Assembly: GCA_022539475.1 (NCBI GenBank) | Contig: VCMS01000325.1 | Coordinates: 31,281 to 95,280, forward strand | Reading direction: 5' to 3' | DNA length: 64,000 nucleotides | From: Gracilaria domingensis | Taxonomy: Eukaryota > Rhodophyta > Florideophyceae > Gracilariales > Gracilariaceae | In this document: piece by piece, positions 19,089 to 31,800 of the stretch | Position numbering within the stretch: position 1 is the stretch's first letter | How the letters are laid out: the number at the start of each line of letters is the position of its first letter | Program-made: the position numbers and the translations under genes | Notes under the pieces: model-generated | Database searches by the model: none | Told to the model about the DNA's origin: nothing | The model's input: the letters and a program-made list of their open reading frames with translations, nothing else

Positions 19089-20871
19089 ATGGAGGGATAT
19101 AAGGAGGTCTCCCATGACGGGTCTGCCGAGAACTGTTCGGAGCCACCAACACCTCCGGGGTCCATAGCGAACCTCGCCATCACGAGCTCCCCTGCGATGT
19201 CCAACGCACCGAACGGCCCTCTATCCTCGACGGCACGTATGCAAGTGTCCAACCCGCCATTCCGGTCCGTACCTCTTCCGCAGTCAGCGGCTGCTTCTCA
19301 ACCGGGCTCCTCCGGACAGGATCACGCTCCAGCTCAGGCTGGTCCCGCGCCCGTGTGGGATTGGTTCAACGCCGAGATGCCAGCTACGCTGGGTGGGTGG
19401 CCTACCGCAGGCGCGTTACGCATCCGGGATCCGCACCGGCACAGTTTCCTTTTCGCCCAGGCTCCCTGGCTTGACGCCGAGGCCGTTAGGGATACCGAGC
19501 TCGTCGACTCGTACGCTGTCGACGGTCAACTCCCTGGTGGGCTTCCTGCTGACGTTCCCCGTTCATGGGACTGGATCGCCTGCGTTGCGGTTATACCGAG
19601 TTGCCAGTTTGTAGGTCGGAACGAGACGAGACAGTTCGCTCGCAATGAAATGGCCCGCATTGGGTACGCGCGACACTTCCGGGCTCCAAATGAACATCCG
19701 GTGCCGGCACAGTACCAGTACGACGCGGCACGTTACCGAACTTTCGGCGAAGTCGGCTACGGCGACCATCTAGCCAACGCGTTGCACGAAATTGACCGAT
19801 ATTCGGACACCGTTCAGCCGCAGCAGGAGTTGATCCTGTGGGCGCGGCCTATTCTTCGCGCCGAGTTCCGGTTCCTACGCCGTCCTGGACAGTCTCAATT
19901 TCATGAAGGCCTCCGATTCGAGAGGAAATAGCGTTCCCGCTTCGGAGTACTGGTGCCGTACCAGTGCACGGAGGTGGAGCGCATCGCGCGTCACTCCCAT
20001 ACTGGGCGAACCTGCGGTCGAAGTCCCACGAGGGTGTCACGTAGAGCTACCGCCCTGCCTAACTTACATAGGCTCGTATTTCATGAACGATCCGCCTCGC
20101 GGCCTGTGGAGCATCCTGGCAACCGAATGGACCGTTCGCGTTGCGGCTTTCCTTCTCATCGAGGCATATGATTCGTACCGAGTTTGGTTCATCCCGGAGC
20201 TCATCCGGCAAGCGATCCGAGCGTTGGATCTCTCCGAAGTGCTCGGTTCGGTCCGCAATGCGCGCGAAGCCACCGCGTTGGTGGACGTCATTGACCAGAT
20301 TGACTGGAATGAGGTGCCTGCTAGTCAGGTTTCCGACGGGGTTCGTCGGCAGTCGGACCGTTCTCCCGGACGGAACGTCAACGCCGGCGACTTCGTATAC
20401 TTTGACCCATGGATTTGGGAGGTAATTGGTCCCGCTGAGGCGGCTGGTCGCCGCCGAGAGGAGCGATATATCCCGGAAGGGCACCCGCGTGGGTTCGTAT
20501 AGGTCGATGACGACGGTGATGACCGTACTGAGGGAGGAAGCCCCATGGATGAGGGGAGCCCAGTGGGCGTGGAAGTTGTCCCGGAGCTCGGAGCTATGGG
20601 CGACGACGACGAAGTCGTGGTTGTCGTCCCACCCGCTGTAGCGGCTCCCGATCCGACCGGCCCGTGGGCTCGGGACGTAGCGTCCGCCGGGGGCGGCAGT
20701 TCCTCTCTTACTCCGCGAGCGGCGGTCATTCGCGACTTCCTCCGAGGCGTGGGAGTGGCCGTTACCGATACGGTGACCGACGAGTCGGAGTTGCAAGCGA
20801 TAGCGGCACAGCGCTTCTCCGGGGCTCCCGGTAGTGGGGGCACCCCAGGTGCTGGGTCGTCCGGCGCGTAA
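19089..20871 (+). other. Opposite-strand ORF block inside Ty3/gypsy element A
   Basis: Long GC-rich frames run on the plus strand, antisense to the element, in the space between the integrase/chromodomain region and the 3' LTR. The first ORF (19,089-19,931) begins with a Pro/Ser-rich tail and continues into a Trp-rich globular region (VWDWFNAEMPA, SWDWIACVAV). Further ORFs follow at 19,903-20,502 and 20,545-20,871. The block appears broken in one or two places. No protein family is recognised. Antisense ORFs at this position are known from several plant Ty3/gypsy lineages. It is flanked by two copies of a 15-base polypurine tract. Confidence 0.5.
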
Positions 20872-20997
20872 TTCCCCGGCTCGCGATCCCTGACGGGCTA
20901 CGGTAGCCCGCGATAGACCCCGATGATGAGGGGCGACTCAATAATTAGAGGTAAACTTCTCCAGCCGTGCTGGCTTGGCTCAAACTCTTCGTCTTGT

Positions 20998-21012
20998 TCT
21001 CCCCCTTCTCAG
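20998..21012 (-). other. Second copy of the polypurine tract
   Basis: Identical over 15 bases to the tract beside LTR A (19,036-19,050) and in the same orientation, placed between the chromodomain region and the antisense ORFs. It could be an internal polypurine tract or the scar of a duplication. Confidence 0.5.
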
Positions 21013-21379
21013 TGGGCAATACCTCGTTTGAGGCTGTTGCGAATGGCCCACAAGAAAGGGGTAACTTTTCCGCACAAGCGGCTGTAGCGATAAAACTTCT
21101 TAGTCTTCCTTCCAGTGTCCTGGCTTCTTCTCCTTCTTCTTAGACTTCTTTCTTCTTCATCTTCTTCTCCAATGTAAGTGGCTTCCGCGTTTCGCGACAT
21201 GTTTGTTCTGCAAAAAGCTGTCCGCTCAGAGCGGCCTGGTCCGCCTGAGGCGGCTAAGTGATCTCAAGGTAACTTATTTGCATCCGCTTGACGCGGCATA
21301 TTCTTGCGTAATGCAATACTGTCCGCATGAGGCGGCATATTCCGTCTGAGACGGCTGTGCTCAATAGAGACGTGGGTGG

Positions 21380-23917
21380 TCAACCCACTTGGGCCTTGTC
21401 CAGCGTAGCCGGTATCGGTGTCCGTGTGCGACGGTGGTACTGCAAGACCTTCGAGCGAGGCAAGTGCTCAATGGGCTCGTGCGTATCCTCTGAAGAGGCG
21501 TAGCCGTAACAACGGACTCGATACAGTAGTTCCCCGTCAGGGGCGTAGCCGTGACTTACCAGACGGTCAATTACATATTCCTCATCGAGAACACTCCGCT
21601 CTGTGTGCGGCTTGCTCGAGGAATCCTCTTTCGAGGCGTAGTCGTCGCTTCTCCCGTCGTGGGCATCGTCGTTCGTGATCGGCTTCCGTCCTGACGGCAG
21701 TACATCCTGTACGCCAGGCTTTGGTCTTCGTGACCATGGTGCTTTCCTGACAATCATGCTTCCAGATTCCTGGTCCTTCTCCCCATGCTGCTGGGCTGTG
21801 ACCGTGTTTCGGTCTTCTCGAATAGCTAGCTTCCGGCGTTCCGGCACAATCTCCCGTTGCGACGGTGAACGGTCCGCAGAGCGGTGAACCAGCGAGTGGT
21901 GCTCTGGCACGTGCCGTGGCGGCGGTTCGCCGCGCGCTGCGGTTTGCGACACCTGCGCCTTTGCATGGCTGTCAAGAGCCGATTCAAATTCGGAATTTTT
22001 TGAACCGTTTTTAGACGGCGCCAGGTCTGTGGCTGGCACGTGTCCGGCTTGCGCACTGTAATCCTCGGTTGGAGGAGGATCTCCCACCGAGCTCGACACT
22101 TGGCGCGACGTGCACGCGTCGTCAGTGCTTGAGTGCTGCCCACTTGCTGTGGCTTGACTGTTCGCAACACTGGTGGTTGATTCCGTATCTTTGACGGCTT
22201 TGGCACTTGGTGCTGCACCAAAATCTCGCGAAGTCGGGTCTGCCGTAACAGCACGGTTTTTTCAAACTAACTCTTCTTTCTCCGGACTTCCGGCTTTGCG
22301 ATTCACCATATTGGTGCCTTCCACCTCAGCCTTCCGTGGTAACGGCGCGTCCTCTTCTTCCGGTCTTCCAGCTTCAATCGTCACCGGGGTGGCGTCCTTC
22401 TCAGAACGCCTCCGCGAAACTGTGCGATCCCTCCGGCTTTCCGGCTGCAAATCACGTACCACATCGGTACTGTGTTCCCGTTCTTGGGCCTGCAAACGTA
22501 ACTCCGTCCGTGACGGCTGTGGTGAGCGAGAGTGATCTTCCTCCTCTTGAGGCTTCCGCGGTAGCTGCGCGTCGTTCTCTTCTTTCCGGCTCTCCGGCTG
22601 TGTGTCGCGCGTTGACGTGCATTCATCACGACTTGCGTGCGATACAGAGGCCTGCGAAGGCGACTCCGTCGACGACGGCGACAACGGAAAAGAGCGACCT
22701 GCCTCCTCCCCCTCCTCAGTTGGAGCGTCGGGGGTGGCGGCGAGTATCCCCATAGGGGCCATTATCGGCGTGTGCACATGTGCGACATTGGAGACCGACG
22801 GGTCAGATTACGGCGTAGCTGGCAAATGAGCAAGTCCGCGATCCGGATGCGGCAACCCAGACGGTTGAGTGCGAGTACCCGCTGCGGCGGCTGTTTCCGT
22901 TTCGACGGCTGTTTCCACAGTGGGTGCGGTAGGGGCCGACGATGACGGTAGCGATTCCTACGAAACAGGCTTTGGCGCAGGCGTTATGCGATCTAGCGAC
23001 AAACGCTCGTGCTCTCCCTTGATATCAAGGACAACCGTTGTGTCGGTAACAGCAATAACCCGGAACGGGCCGTCCACGATAGGAGAAAGCTTGTGGCGCT
23101 TCTCCTTCTCGGGGTTGTAGTACTCCTTCCGTACGAAGGCATAGCTACCTTCCCTGATCTGAGGGGCATTCTTACGCACTCTAGCGTCAAAGTTCCGCTT
23201 GTATGCGGCCTGTGCTTTAGCGATATTCTGCCCAACTGTAGGGATAATGTTCTTAAGCCAGTCCTTCCAGGCGTCCCTGTGTAGACGGGGCGACGGGAAC
23301 TTATCCAAAGTTGGCTGTGGCTCGATAGCCACCGAAGGTGAGACGCGTGATAGCACAAGCTCGAACGGCGAGATCTGAGTCGTGCGATGAATCTGCGTAT
23401 TGTAGGCATATGTCACCGCATCGGTGTACTGATCCCATTCCGACGGATGCTCGGCAACAAACGTCCGCAATGCGTTGAGCATCGTGCGGTTAAAACGCTC
23501 AACCTGCCCATTACTCTGGGGATGATATGTTGTCGTAAACCAGTTTTGGACCCGCAAGATGCGGAATACGTCCTGAAAGAACTTAGCCGTGAACTGCGGT
23601 CCATTATCCGATAGTAGGTAAATCGGCGGTCCGTAGACAAAAACCCAGTGAGTAACAAAACCTTGGACGACCGCACTAGCAGTAACCTTCTTTAAAGGCA
23701 CAGTCCGTACCAGCTTAGAAAAGCGGTCGGTGATAACAAGCAAAGAACGGTTTCCCAGGCGGGTGCGAATAAAATCACCGAGTAGATCGATCGCCACAAA
23801 CTCCAGTGGAGCCCTAGCAGGGAATAGTACCAACTTCTCTGAATACTTCCGCAGCTTGACGCGGTTCTTCGCGCAGTCAGAACATCCACGAACAGTGGCA
23901 TACGCGTCGAAAGCCAT
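21380..23917 (-). mobile_element. Ty3/gypsy chromovirus element A: integrase and chromodomain part
   Basis: A fossil LTR retrotransposon on the minus strand. The integrase part (22,958-23,917) keeps the end of the zinc-binding region and the catalytic core with the DNGPQFTAKF motif and the later NGQVERFNR motif, followed by the GPFRVI-type C-terminal fold. A chromodomain-like segment (YVIDRLVSHG ... GELLYRVRCYGY) follows toward 21,400, which places it among the chromoviruses. Upstream parts (gag, protease, reverse transcriptase) are missing because another repeat is inserted or joined at 23,924. The element is broken, with a few breaks beside the truncation; long frames suggest moderate age. 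Its 3' LTR lies at 18,168-19,035. Confidence 0.85.
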
Positions 23918-23923
23918 TCGTCT

Positions 23924-24952
23924 GTGTTCTGCAAAGTGGAATATTGTCTGTTCGCTTTGGAAATTAAGCTAGTTTCTGGGCTATCTGGAGCGCGCGAGGG
24001 GGTGGCAGAGGCTGGCACTCAAAAAATTAAGAAATTTTGGAATATTAAATTCCATCCCTTGCAGGTTAATGTTGGGGTCTCCTAGTTTTTGTAGAGGTTC
24101 TACTTCGCCACACCACCCCATCCACTCTTTCCCGCGACCCTCTCCCAAATCTGCGCTTGTGCTAGTTTGCGTTTTCAATTTTCGTTGTGTTGGGATGCAA
24201 ATCGCATCTCATCCCAGCTCAATGATCCCACCGTTCCTTCCCATCCAAATCGGCCTCATTTTTTACTCAATGTTTGCCAGTCACGCTTTCGGATCCTCCC
24301 TCCCCGTCTCCCCAACAGTTATTTTGTAAAAGCACGGGTGGCAACGCTCCCCAACCCCGTACACCTCCGTCGCCCAAAAACGGCCTCCCATTCTTTCTCA
24401 TCCTTCTCTCCTCCTGCAACCTCAGAATCCAGTCCATCATCTGCAGCGCCATGCCCTACTCTAAAATTCATTCAAAACTGGAGCCCCGATGGCCTCCTGC
24501 GGTACCTCTTCCATCACCTTCCTCTTTTCCTTACGCGTCTTTTTCAGAAAACTCTTCTTGTCCTCGAACCTACCACCCTTTGTCTTCGGTGTCACAAATG
24601 ACCGCTTCTGTGCCGCAACACTTCTCGCACGTCCCATCTCTGCCTCTCCTTCCATATCAAATTTCAACCTCCCCTCTTCCACCAACCCTTGCCTCCTGCC
24701 GAACTCTTCCGCCACCTTCTCCACCACGTCGATCAGGTTCTTAAGGACCATATTCTCCTCGTGCAACTGTTCATGGTCGCTTCCCGCACAATATAATATG
24801 CAATACACATTACATTTCATCTCCATCCGTTTTACCGGCAAAGAACAGCGCAGGATCAATATCCCTTCAACAAAAAACTCACTACTAGCCCCATTCAGCA
24901 GCACGCCGCCCATTTCACTCACACTCCCGACGATGCAATAGTATAATAACAA
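23924..24952 (-). mobile_element. Dispersed coiled-coil element, copy 2, lying against element A integrase
   Basis: A reverse-strand copy of the segment at 7500-8500. Its ORF (24,461-24,952) shares VTPKTKGG, the basic KKxRKEKRKVMEEVPQE stretch and the coiled-coil LHEENMVLKNLIDVVEK with copy 1, and the 3' flank matches to the same terminal CAGAACACAGAC. The ORF is shorter and diverged, and the 5' part is missing. The 3' end abuts the integrase frame of element A, so the copy arrived in, or was joined to, that element later. Protein function is unknown. Confidence 0.6.
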
Positions 24953-27015
24953 GCCCGAACAGCCCTACACTTGCCTTTATTTTTGTTGCCAAAAAGAATC
25001 TCTCTGTATTTTTGCTTCAATCTCCAAATAGTCTTCAATCTTTAACTTGTCGGCAAACAACACAAAAGTTTTTGTAGCTCTGGAAAGGAAACACAGGATC
25101 CCAGAATTTCCACAGGACTTCGAGCAAGAGAGACCGGTGCGAGCAACGACGCGGGTCGTGCGCTGTGACAGTAGTTTACTGATGCGGATAGATGTTCCAC
25201 CAGTAGACGTTGGCAGTAGATAGAACGGTCAGCGACGCTAAGTAGTGCTGCAGCTCGGGAAAAATCTTCTAAAATAAACAAATATCGATGTCCAAGTGAT
25301 GGCCTATATCGACAAGAAAAGATGCAACATCGACACGCTGTACAAATCCCTTAGCTGTATCGCTCTCGTACCTTCTATTATGACAACCTCTACCTTCGGT
25401 TTTACCTCTGTCTTTACTCCATCACCATTTGTTCTCTTCTTTGCAAATATACGTTCTTCATCTACCACTTGCTTGTCGTATGACATCTGAACCGCCTTCG
25501 CAATGGCTTTATATGCGCCTTTCTGCCGCCCAATGGCGTAGGGAGCTTACCATTCCTAGCGTATTCGTTGCACGTATTTAAAACAGAGAGCACCCACCAA
25601 ATCGATAAGGTCCATGCCATAAGCTGCAAGCAAAACCTTTTGAGCTATTCGACCTTCTGATCTTGTTTCATGCTTTCTCGTCACCTGAATTTGTCCCCTT
25701 TTTCTTATCGGAGTTCTTATCGGATGCTCTCCTGTACAATTCTCCATATTTCACTAGTTAGTGCCCACTAATTATCTTTCTACAATATCATTAAATAGTT
25801 TTTTAACCACCTTGCCTTGACCTAGATTACTCTCTCATCGAACGATGAGAACACTTTAAAGCTGCCTTCAGTGATTCACAATTCTCTTTCAAGTTTTGCA
25901 AGACAGCTTTGTTTCTTCTCACTGGTCGTTGTTTCCGAGAGCGCCATGCAATAGTTGTTAATTGTTGTTATGACATATGCATCAGCTATAGGATCGTTAG
26001 AAACATGGTTGGCGAATGTTGATTGCTGGTCAAGCGTGAAGGATGAGTGGTAACGGCGGAATGGGGAGGATTGTAAAGCAGAAATGTTTGGCTGTGCCCT
26101 AAAGCAGCTGTGAACTGTTTCAGGCGATTTATTATATATGTCTGTTCTACAGTTGAATGAAGACTTCAATCATTCGTGCCGTTATGAAAGGTTTATGATA
26201 GAGTTGGTTGTTGTGTTTTTAGAAGACGTATACACGCAGAGATTGGAATTCAATTGAGCAGGACGATGCAAATAGCTGCAGATTGTTTTTGTTTTGTGTA
26301 GCAGAGACATGGTTTACATGTGATGAATTGCGGGATATAAGTAGTGCGACAGGGACGAGCTCCTGTGCGCTTGCTCTCGTGAAAAGCACGGCAAGCACAA
26401 TAGCTCGGATGCTGTATGGCAGTTAAAAGTGGAGTGTTATAGTTTTACTTCTGGCTTGAATTTTGAAATGAAACTCAACGACGCTTATAAGAGCGAAGAT
26501 TTCGAGCACTGGAGTCTTTTTCAAAAGCACAGAGAAGAACTCGCAAGAGCGTAGAGTCACCACTGCGCACGACCAACGTTGGTGCTCTTCACTTGCCAAA
26601 TGCGGGCAAGAGCGAAATGTACGTGCACGCACCGACGCGCACCTGTACACATCTTGTACTGAAAAGGGGCCGAAAGAGAGGCAGCACAGCTACGCCACGT
26701 GCGCGCCACCCGCACAGCGCCGCTGTGCGCTCGGAAACAATCTATCAAACAGCGCCCATTCGCATCGGCGGTCTCGCTCGCCGCGCGCTCGCGAGCTGCT
26801 CATCGCTGCCAGCCGAACGCCATGGGCGCCGCCTCCTCAATGCACGCCCCACGCCGCCGCGTAGGAGCCTAACATTTTGCAAGTGCAGAGAGTCACCGAC
26901 CTGTACCGCGCCGCGCTGCGCACGTCGCGCGACTGAACCATTGACTACTGCATGTGAGTCAAGGAGTGCGGGCAGATTCAGCAGCGCTTTCCAGCCAACG
27001 CTTGCGGAGAATGGT
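24953..27015. other. Spacer without supported gene
   Basis: Short frames occur on the minus strand (25,304-25,486, Lys/Glu rich; 25,876-26,169) but none matches a known family. From about 26,580 the GC content rises and frames become long on both strands without domain content. No RNA gene or repeat was recognised. Confidence 0.4.
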
Positions 27016-27252
27016 ATGGAGGAGCTTTTTAGTATGAGACATCCGGATCCTTACATTCCGATCTATAAGCCGGGCTCTTCTAGCTATCAACAAAATGTGC
27101 CGCCGCCTCCGGAGGTATGTTTTGCCTTTTGACTGCGCGCCGCTGCCGTCCTCATTGCGTGCTGCTGCTAACTCGCTTGCGTTCGATTCTGTGTCACTGT
27201 TTTGTTAGCTTACCCACAGTTCATGCCCCCACCGCATGAAGCAATTCAGTAG
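27016..27252 (+). CDS. Possible 43-residue protein with one intron
   Basis: An ATG at 27016 opens 33 codons ending in a Pro run and PPPPE, followed exactly by a strong 5' splice site, GAG|GTATGT. The proposed intron (27,115-27,219, 105 nt) has a GCTGCTAACTC branch sequence and a pyrimidine-rich ACCCACAG end. Exon 2 then adds FMPPPHEAIQ and a stop in phase. The protein would be acidic at the start, with MRHPDPYIPIYKPG in the middle and a Pro-rich tail; no family is recognised. It resembles small accessory subunits of complexes only in size. The upstream frame is open but looks non-coding, so the ATG was chosen as start. Evidence rests on three matching splice signals, with no homolog known to me. 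Confidence 0.35.
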
Positions 27253-27407
27253 TTCCGTACCAAAGATTCAACGGTAGATCAAGACCAAAGTGCTTCATCA
27301 ACGTTTTTGTCATCTTGTACACATCATCTTTGACCACACCATCCCCCGCCGCTTCCCCTCTGCGAATCCCCGCGAAGCTCTTGAAAAAACAAAAACCACA
27401 ATCATTG

Positions 27408-28825
27408 GTGCTAGATCTTCAACAGCTTATCCTTGCGCGCAGGAACAGCTCTCTTCCCATCCGTACTCCAATTCACCGTGAACACCTCATCACTATGTCC
27501 AGGCAGATCCATCTTCAATTTCTTCGTCCCCATATCCCAAACCTTGCAGGTACTATCCTTCGAACCACTCATCAACAACCGTCTATCCGCCGACCAAACC
27601 ACTCCATTCACGGCCGCAACATGCCCGCGGAACGTGAAGCAAAAATTGCCAGTCTTGGCATTCCAAAGTCTCACACTCTTATCAAACTGGCCGACGCGAT
27701 ATAATGTCCATACGGACTTAACGCCACGCAGTTGACCGGCTGCTGATGGCCGGTCATGTGCGAAATGGGCTGTATGCCCTCAGAGTAAAATCATCAGAAC
27801 CACTTACCCTAAGTTCCTTCTTGCCCGTACTTTGCGTCTTCATCTTTTCAAAGCGCTCCAACGCTTCTTCTTGCGACAACTTGACCGGCGTGTATCCGTT
27901 CTGCTCGTCCAGAGATGCAAACGCATCGCATATGAGCACGTAGTTGGTAGAAACCGTGATGGAATTCACCGAGTGAGCATGTGCATTTATAGTAGACACA
28001 GGATGGCCCGTATCATACCGGCCATCCTGTGTCTACTGATGATCAGCACTCCAGATCTTTATACTACGATCTTGAGAAGCAGAATAAATAGAACCGTCTC
28101 CACTCTACCCAGCAGTCGTGACGGCGGTATTATGTCCCGCGATCATCTTGACCGCGCTCATGCTAGCCCCGTTCCAAACTTCGACGTAGCATCTTTCGAA
28201 GCAGACACAACCAAACAACATCGTTCATCCAAATGATACGGCTTCCAACACAAATCTGCCACCCATTTGCGATAGGAAGCCAAGCTCTTACCCGTTCCCT
28301 TCTCAACGTCCCAGATCCACACCCGACCTTCCTTCGAAGCAGAAGCCCATCGACTCCCCTCTGGGGATAACCCCAACGCCAGCACCCAATCGCGATGATC
28401 GATAAAAGAAAGCTTCGGCAACTACGCCTTCGCACTTCACAATCTGACGCTAGTATCGCCAGACCCCGTCGCTATCAAACGACAATCCGGCGAGAAAACA
28501 CGTCACCAAAACCGCCTCCTTGTGTCCCGGTAAGCTTGAACTACACCTCAAAACAGACTACATGCGAAACAACAACAGCGGCACAAATTCCAGCTGCGCC
28601 ACGCTCTCTCTCACATGCGAAGCAGCCTTCAAAGTGGCTTCCAAGCTTCGGTCACTGGCTTGCGCGAAGATCGCAGAAAGAATTCATACGGCAACGGCGT
28701 GTCATTGTTCAGAAGGTGGTTGAGGAATCCCGCGAGCTGCTTGGGCGCGGAACCAGGTCTTACGTCAAAGACAGCGCGTAGGGGGTCGACCTCTTGCGAG
28801 AAAAGCTGCACGAGTGGGCTTGAAT
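27408..28825 (-). pseudogene. NLE1: Notchless/Rsa4 WD-repeat protein (60S ribosome assembly), decayed copy
   Basis: The minus strand carries, in order, an NLE domain (PLVQLFSQE, FDVRPGSAPKQL, LLNNDTPLPYEFF), an SLPGHKEAVL join, the second-repeat region with HRDWVLALGLSPEG and RKWVADLCWKP, SGSDDFTL, then FRGHVAAVNGVVWSADRRLL and MDLPGHSDEVFTVNWS. This is the exact domain order of Notchless/Rsa4, which couples the Rea1 AAA machine to pre-60S particles. Coding similarity passes through frame changes near 28,645, 28,505 and 27,775 and through stops near 28,550 and at the last repeat (KDKLLKI then TAG where Trp is expected). At least five defects make it a pseudogene. Notchless is essential in other eukaryotes, so an intact copy should exist elsewhere. 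Confidence 0.85.
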
Positions 28826-31800
28826 GCGCGCGCGGCGCGTCGTCGGCGCCATCCGACTGCACCGCGCGCCGCCCAACCCGGCGAAGAGGACGGCGCAGAA
28901 GCAGACGCAGTATGGAAGACTCAACGACGACGACGCCGTGCACATGGCAAGTGACGCGTGTATTCGAGCAGGCATTCACAGCCGTAGCGGCCCCAGCCTG
29001 TGGCTCACTTGCCGCGGAGGCGTCTCGCGACACCTCCTCCAGCCGACTATTGGTGATGATCGCAACTGCCCATTTACGTGCTGACCTTCGCAGTCCGCCA
29101 TCATCTGCCGATGCCGCGCCGCTGTCACGCGACGCGTCGCACCCTCAAGGTGTGCGTGCGGCCGCTCGCAATGAAGGCGACGTACTTCCTCCCGCCGCTT
29201 CCGTCGCTTCGGACCGGGCGTTCTCACGCCACCATGCACGCTCTCCGTCGCATCGCGCTCATTCCCCCAGCCCCGCACGCCGTGCCTGCCTGTAGAGCGC
29301 CGCGACCGCTAATGCTGCCGGCGCTCACCGACGCGTTGCGCGACGCGCAGCTCACGTTGGCGATTTTCGGCACCGTCAGGCTGTCGCTGGGCGTCTGGCA
29401 ACGGGTAACAGCGCCTGAGCTGGTTTCCTCGCGCACGACGAAGGAAGATTATCCACATCAGTTGTGGGCCAGATTTCCTTGCATTTTGACCACTGTATAG
29501 CGCGATCACCCACGCGCATCTGTGTGCTGCCTGCTTGCCGCTGCTGTTCTCCTCTGTGCTTGTAGGGTCTGGCTTGTCGTCGCACGAGCGACAGCACTAC
29601 GACCGGTTGCCGTGAGCCTGTTGCGCATGTGCGATCGATTCGTCGCGCACGGCCTATGCTCTCCTCAGACAGAGCCTCGAACCGTGATCCAGCGTGATTC
29701 GCAGGCGACACAACAAGGCTACGTCCTTCTTGGAGGCGCCCCGAGCCAGCCTGGCGTCGGCGTCGGCCCCATCGGCGCCGTTGTGAACGGCAGCGCATTA
29801 AGTTCGTTTCTCGCCTTGTTTAGCGGGCTAGCAATGCCGACAGCTGCACCAAGCAGGTGTTGATCGCCACGCCGCGAACGCGCCAGCGGCGACGGCGTGA
29901 GTGGCATGGTCTGCAAAGGCAAGCTGTCCGTGGTGAGAAACACGCTGCGCAGCAGCAGCGGCTTGTCCGACGCGTCCGATGAAGACGCGCTGCATGGCGG
30001 CGACGAAGATGGCGACAGCGAGCGGCTGGACGGCGTGCGCACGGGCGACACGGAGTACGGCGAGTCAAGCTGTGCGCGCGAGCGCGCTCGAGCTTGCGCG
30101 GGAGGGCGAGACGGTGAGTGCGAGGCGCTTGCAGAGAAGGAGGAGGAGAAGGAGATTGAAAGAATGATGACGGGAGAGGAAGAGAAGCTGAGGGAGGGAG
30201 AGGAGGGCGCGTTTATTGACGGCGACGGGGGCACGCAGTGCATGTTGCGGAGGATGTGGCCCGCGACGCAAGGCGAAACAGCGGCACGCGCGGGCAGCGT
30301 TGGCGCGTTAGCATGGAGCGCCAAGTGGGCGGGTGCGTGTGGGGGCTGGGGGGGCGGCGTCGGAAAGCTGCGGACAGGCGAGAGTGGCGGCGCGCTACGC
30401 AGCGCAAGCTCAACACGTTAGTGCGCAGCATTTCAGTGGGAGAAATTCCACTTGCTTTCAGTCGCGCCTTGCTGCCCTCATTGGTATACAAAGGTATTGC
30501 ACCAGTACCAACCAACTGTGTACAAAAACGCGTGTGCGGCTATTTACATCATGTCTACAGACGTTGCTCTCCCTTAAACAGTTTGTATTGTTGCTGTGTT
30601 ATTCACAGACACTACGTTAGCGTTTGACTGCCCCCGCGCGCGGCCATGTACATGCTTTCAGATACATTATGCACGAGCGAGGTTCTTGTAGCGGCGCAGC
30701 TGCCACTGACGTACAATGTTCCACCCAGCCCCCATGTTGTACTCCTCCCCGCGCCAAACTCACTCCCCGCCTCAGTCTTCATCTCCACTTGTTCCTTCAG
30801 GTGCACCACTCGCTCGCCTTTCATTTGCTCCTGCCGCACGTCTCCAGCGTCATTCTCATCGCTGCTATCAGCACCCTCAGTCTAGTACGCAGAGCACGCG
30901 ATTGTTTAAGCCTGCAGCGGCGGCCCTGGAGACGAAAATTGTGATGGCGACGGACTTCACATTGAACAGCGAGAGAGCGGCTGCAGGTTCCTGACACATG
31001 TAATCAAAGCGCAACAAGAGGGTATTTCTGAGGGTGGTGCCCTGCGTTCCGCCCATCGCGCCAAGCGCCCAAGATGCAACATCCACAGTCCGGTTGCCAC
31101 ACGTCAGCAACTGTGGAGAGCAGCGGTGTTCGCGACAGATTCAGCGGCGGCCGGCGCGACAGACGCATCAGTTGCTTGCGATATAGCTCCGTGCCGTCTG
31201 ACATGACGGCGCGACATACGCGCAATAGTTTGGACGCGGGCATCACCGCGGGGACCATAGCGAGTGCAGCGGCGGAGGCGAGATCGGGAACTGAGACCAT
31301 GAAGACGGCAGCAGCTGGTTCGATGTGGCACAGCGGCGTCATAGCAGGCGGCACGCAGCCCGCCGGCCGTGGTCTTGGCAAGATTAGTCACCAGCACACC
31401 GCCTCTGTCGTCGCGTTGACACACCGCGCGCGGCCATGAGTGCGCGTGGTTCGAATGGCCGGCGAACAGCGCGACAGCGATGATGTCTGCCCCGGCGCGC
31501 GCGCCCAGCCGCGTCGCGTGGCTCTTTGTGTCTGGTGGTCTTGAGCTCGCGAGCGGCGCGCGGTGCGCGACAAGCCAGTAGTGCGCAAGTTGGCAGCGCT
31601 GCGGCGCCGAGAAAAGGAGGGGTGGCAGCCCTCGAAATCCACAAAGCCGCGGATTGCACTTCTAGCACAAGCCTGGATCTTACGGTGTCGATGCGCTGAT
31701 CCATGCAGCCCGGCGACGGTAGCAGAGCCGAGAGATGGCAGAGAGGCTCGTCATGCAGCGCAGCGACGAGAAAGAGCGCGGTGACGAAGGCGGCTGGCTA

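Noticed and set aside
20059-20796. 245-codon minus-strand ORF inside element A
   Set aside because: Antisense shadow of the more protein-like plus-strand ORFs; no family match.
28629-31700. Many overlapping ORFs on both strands
   Set aside because: High GC with few stops; apart from the Notchless remnant at the lower end none shows a domain or splice structure.
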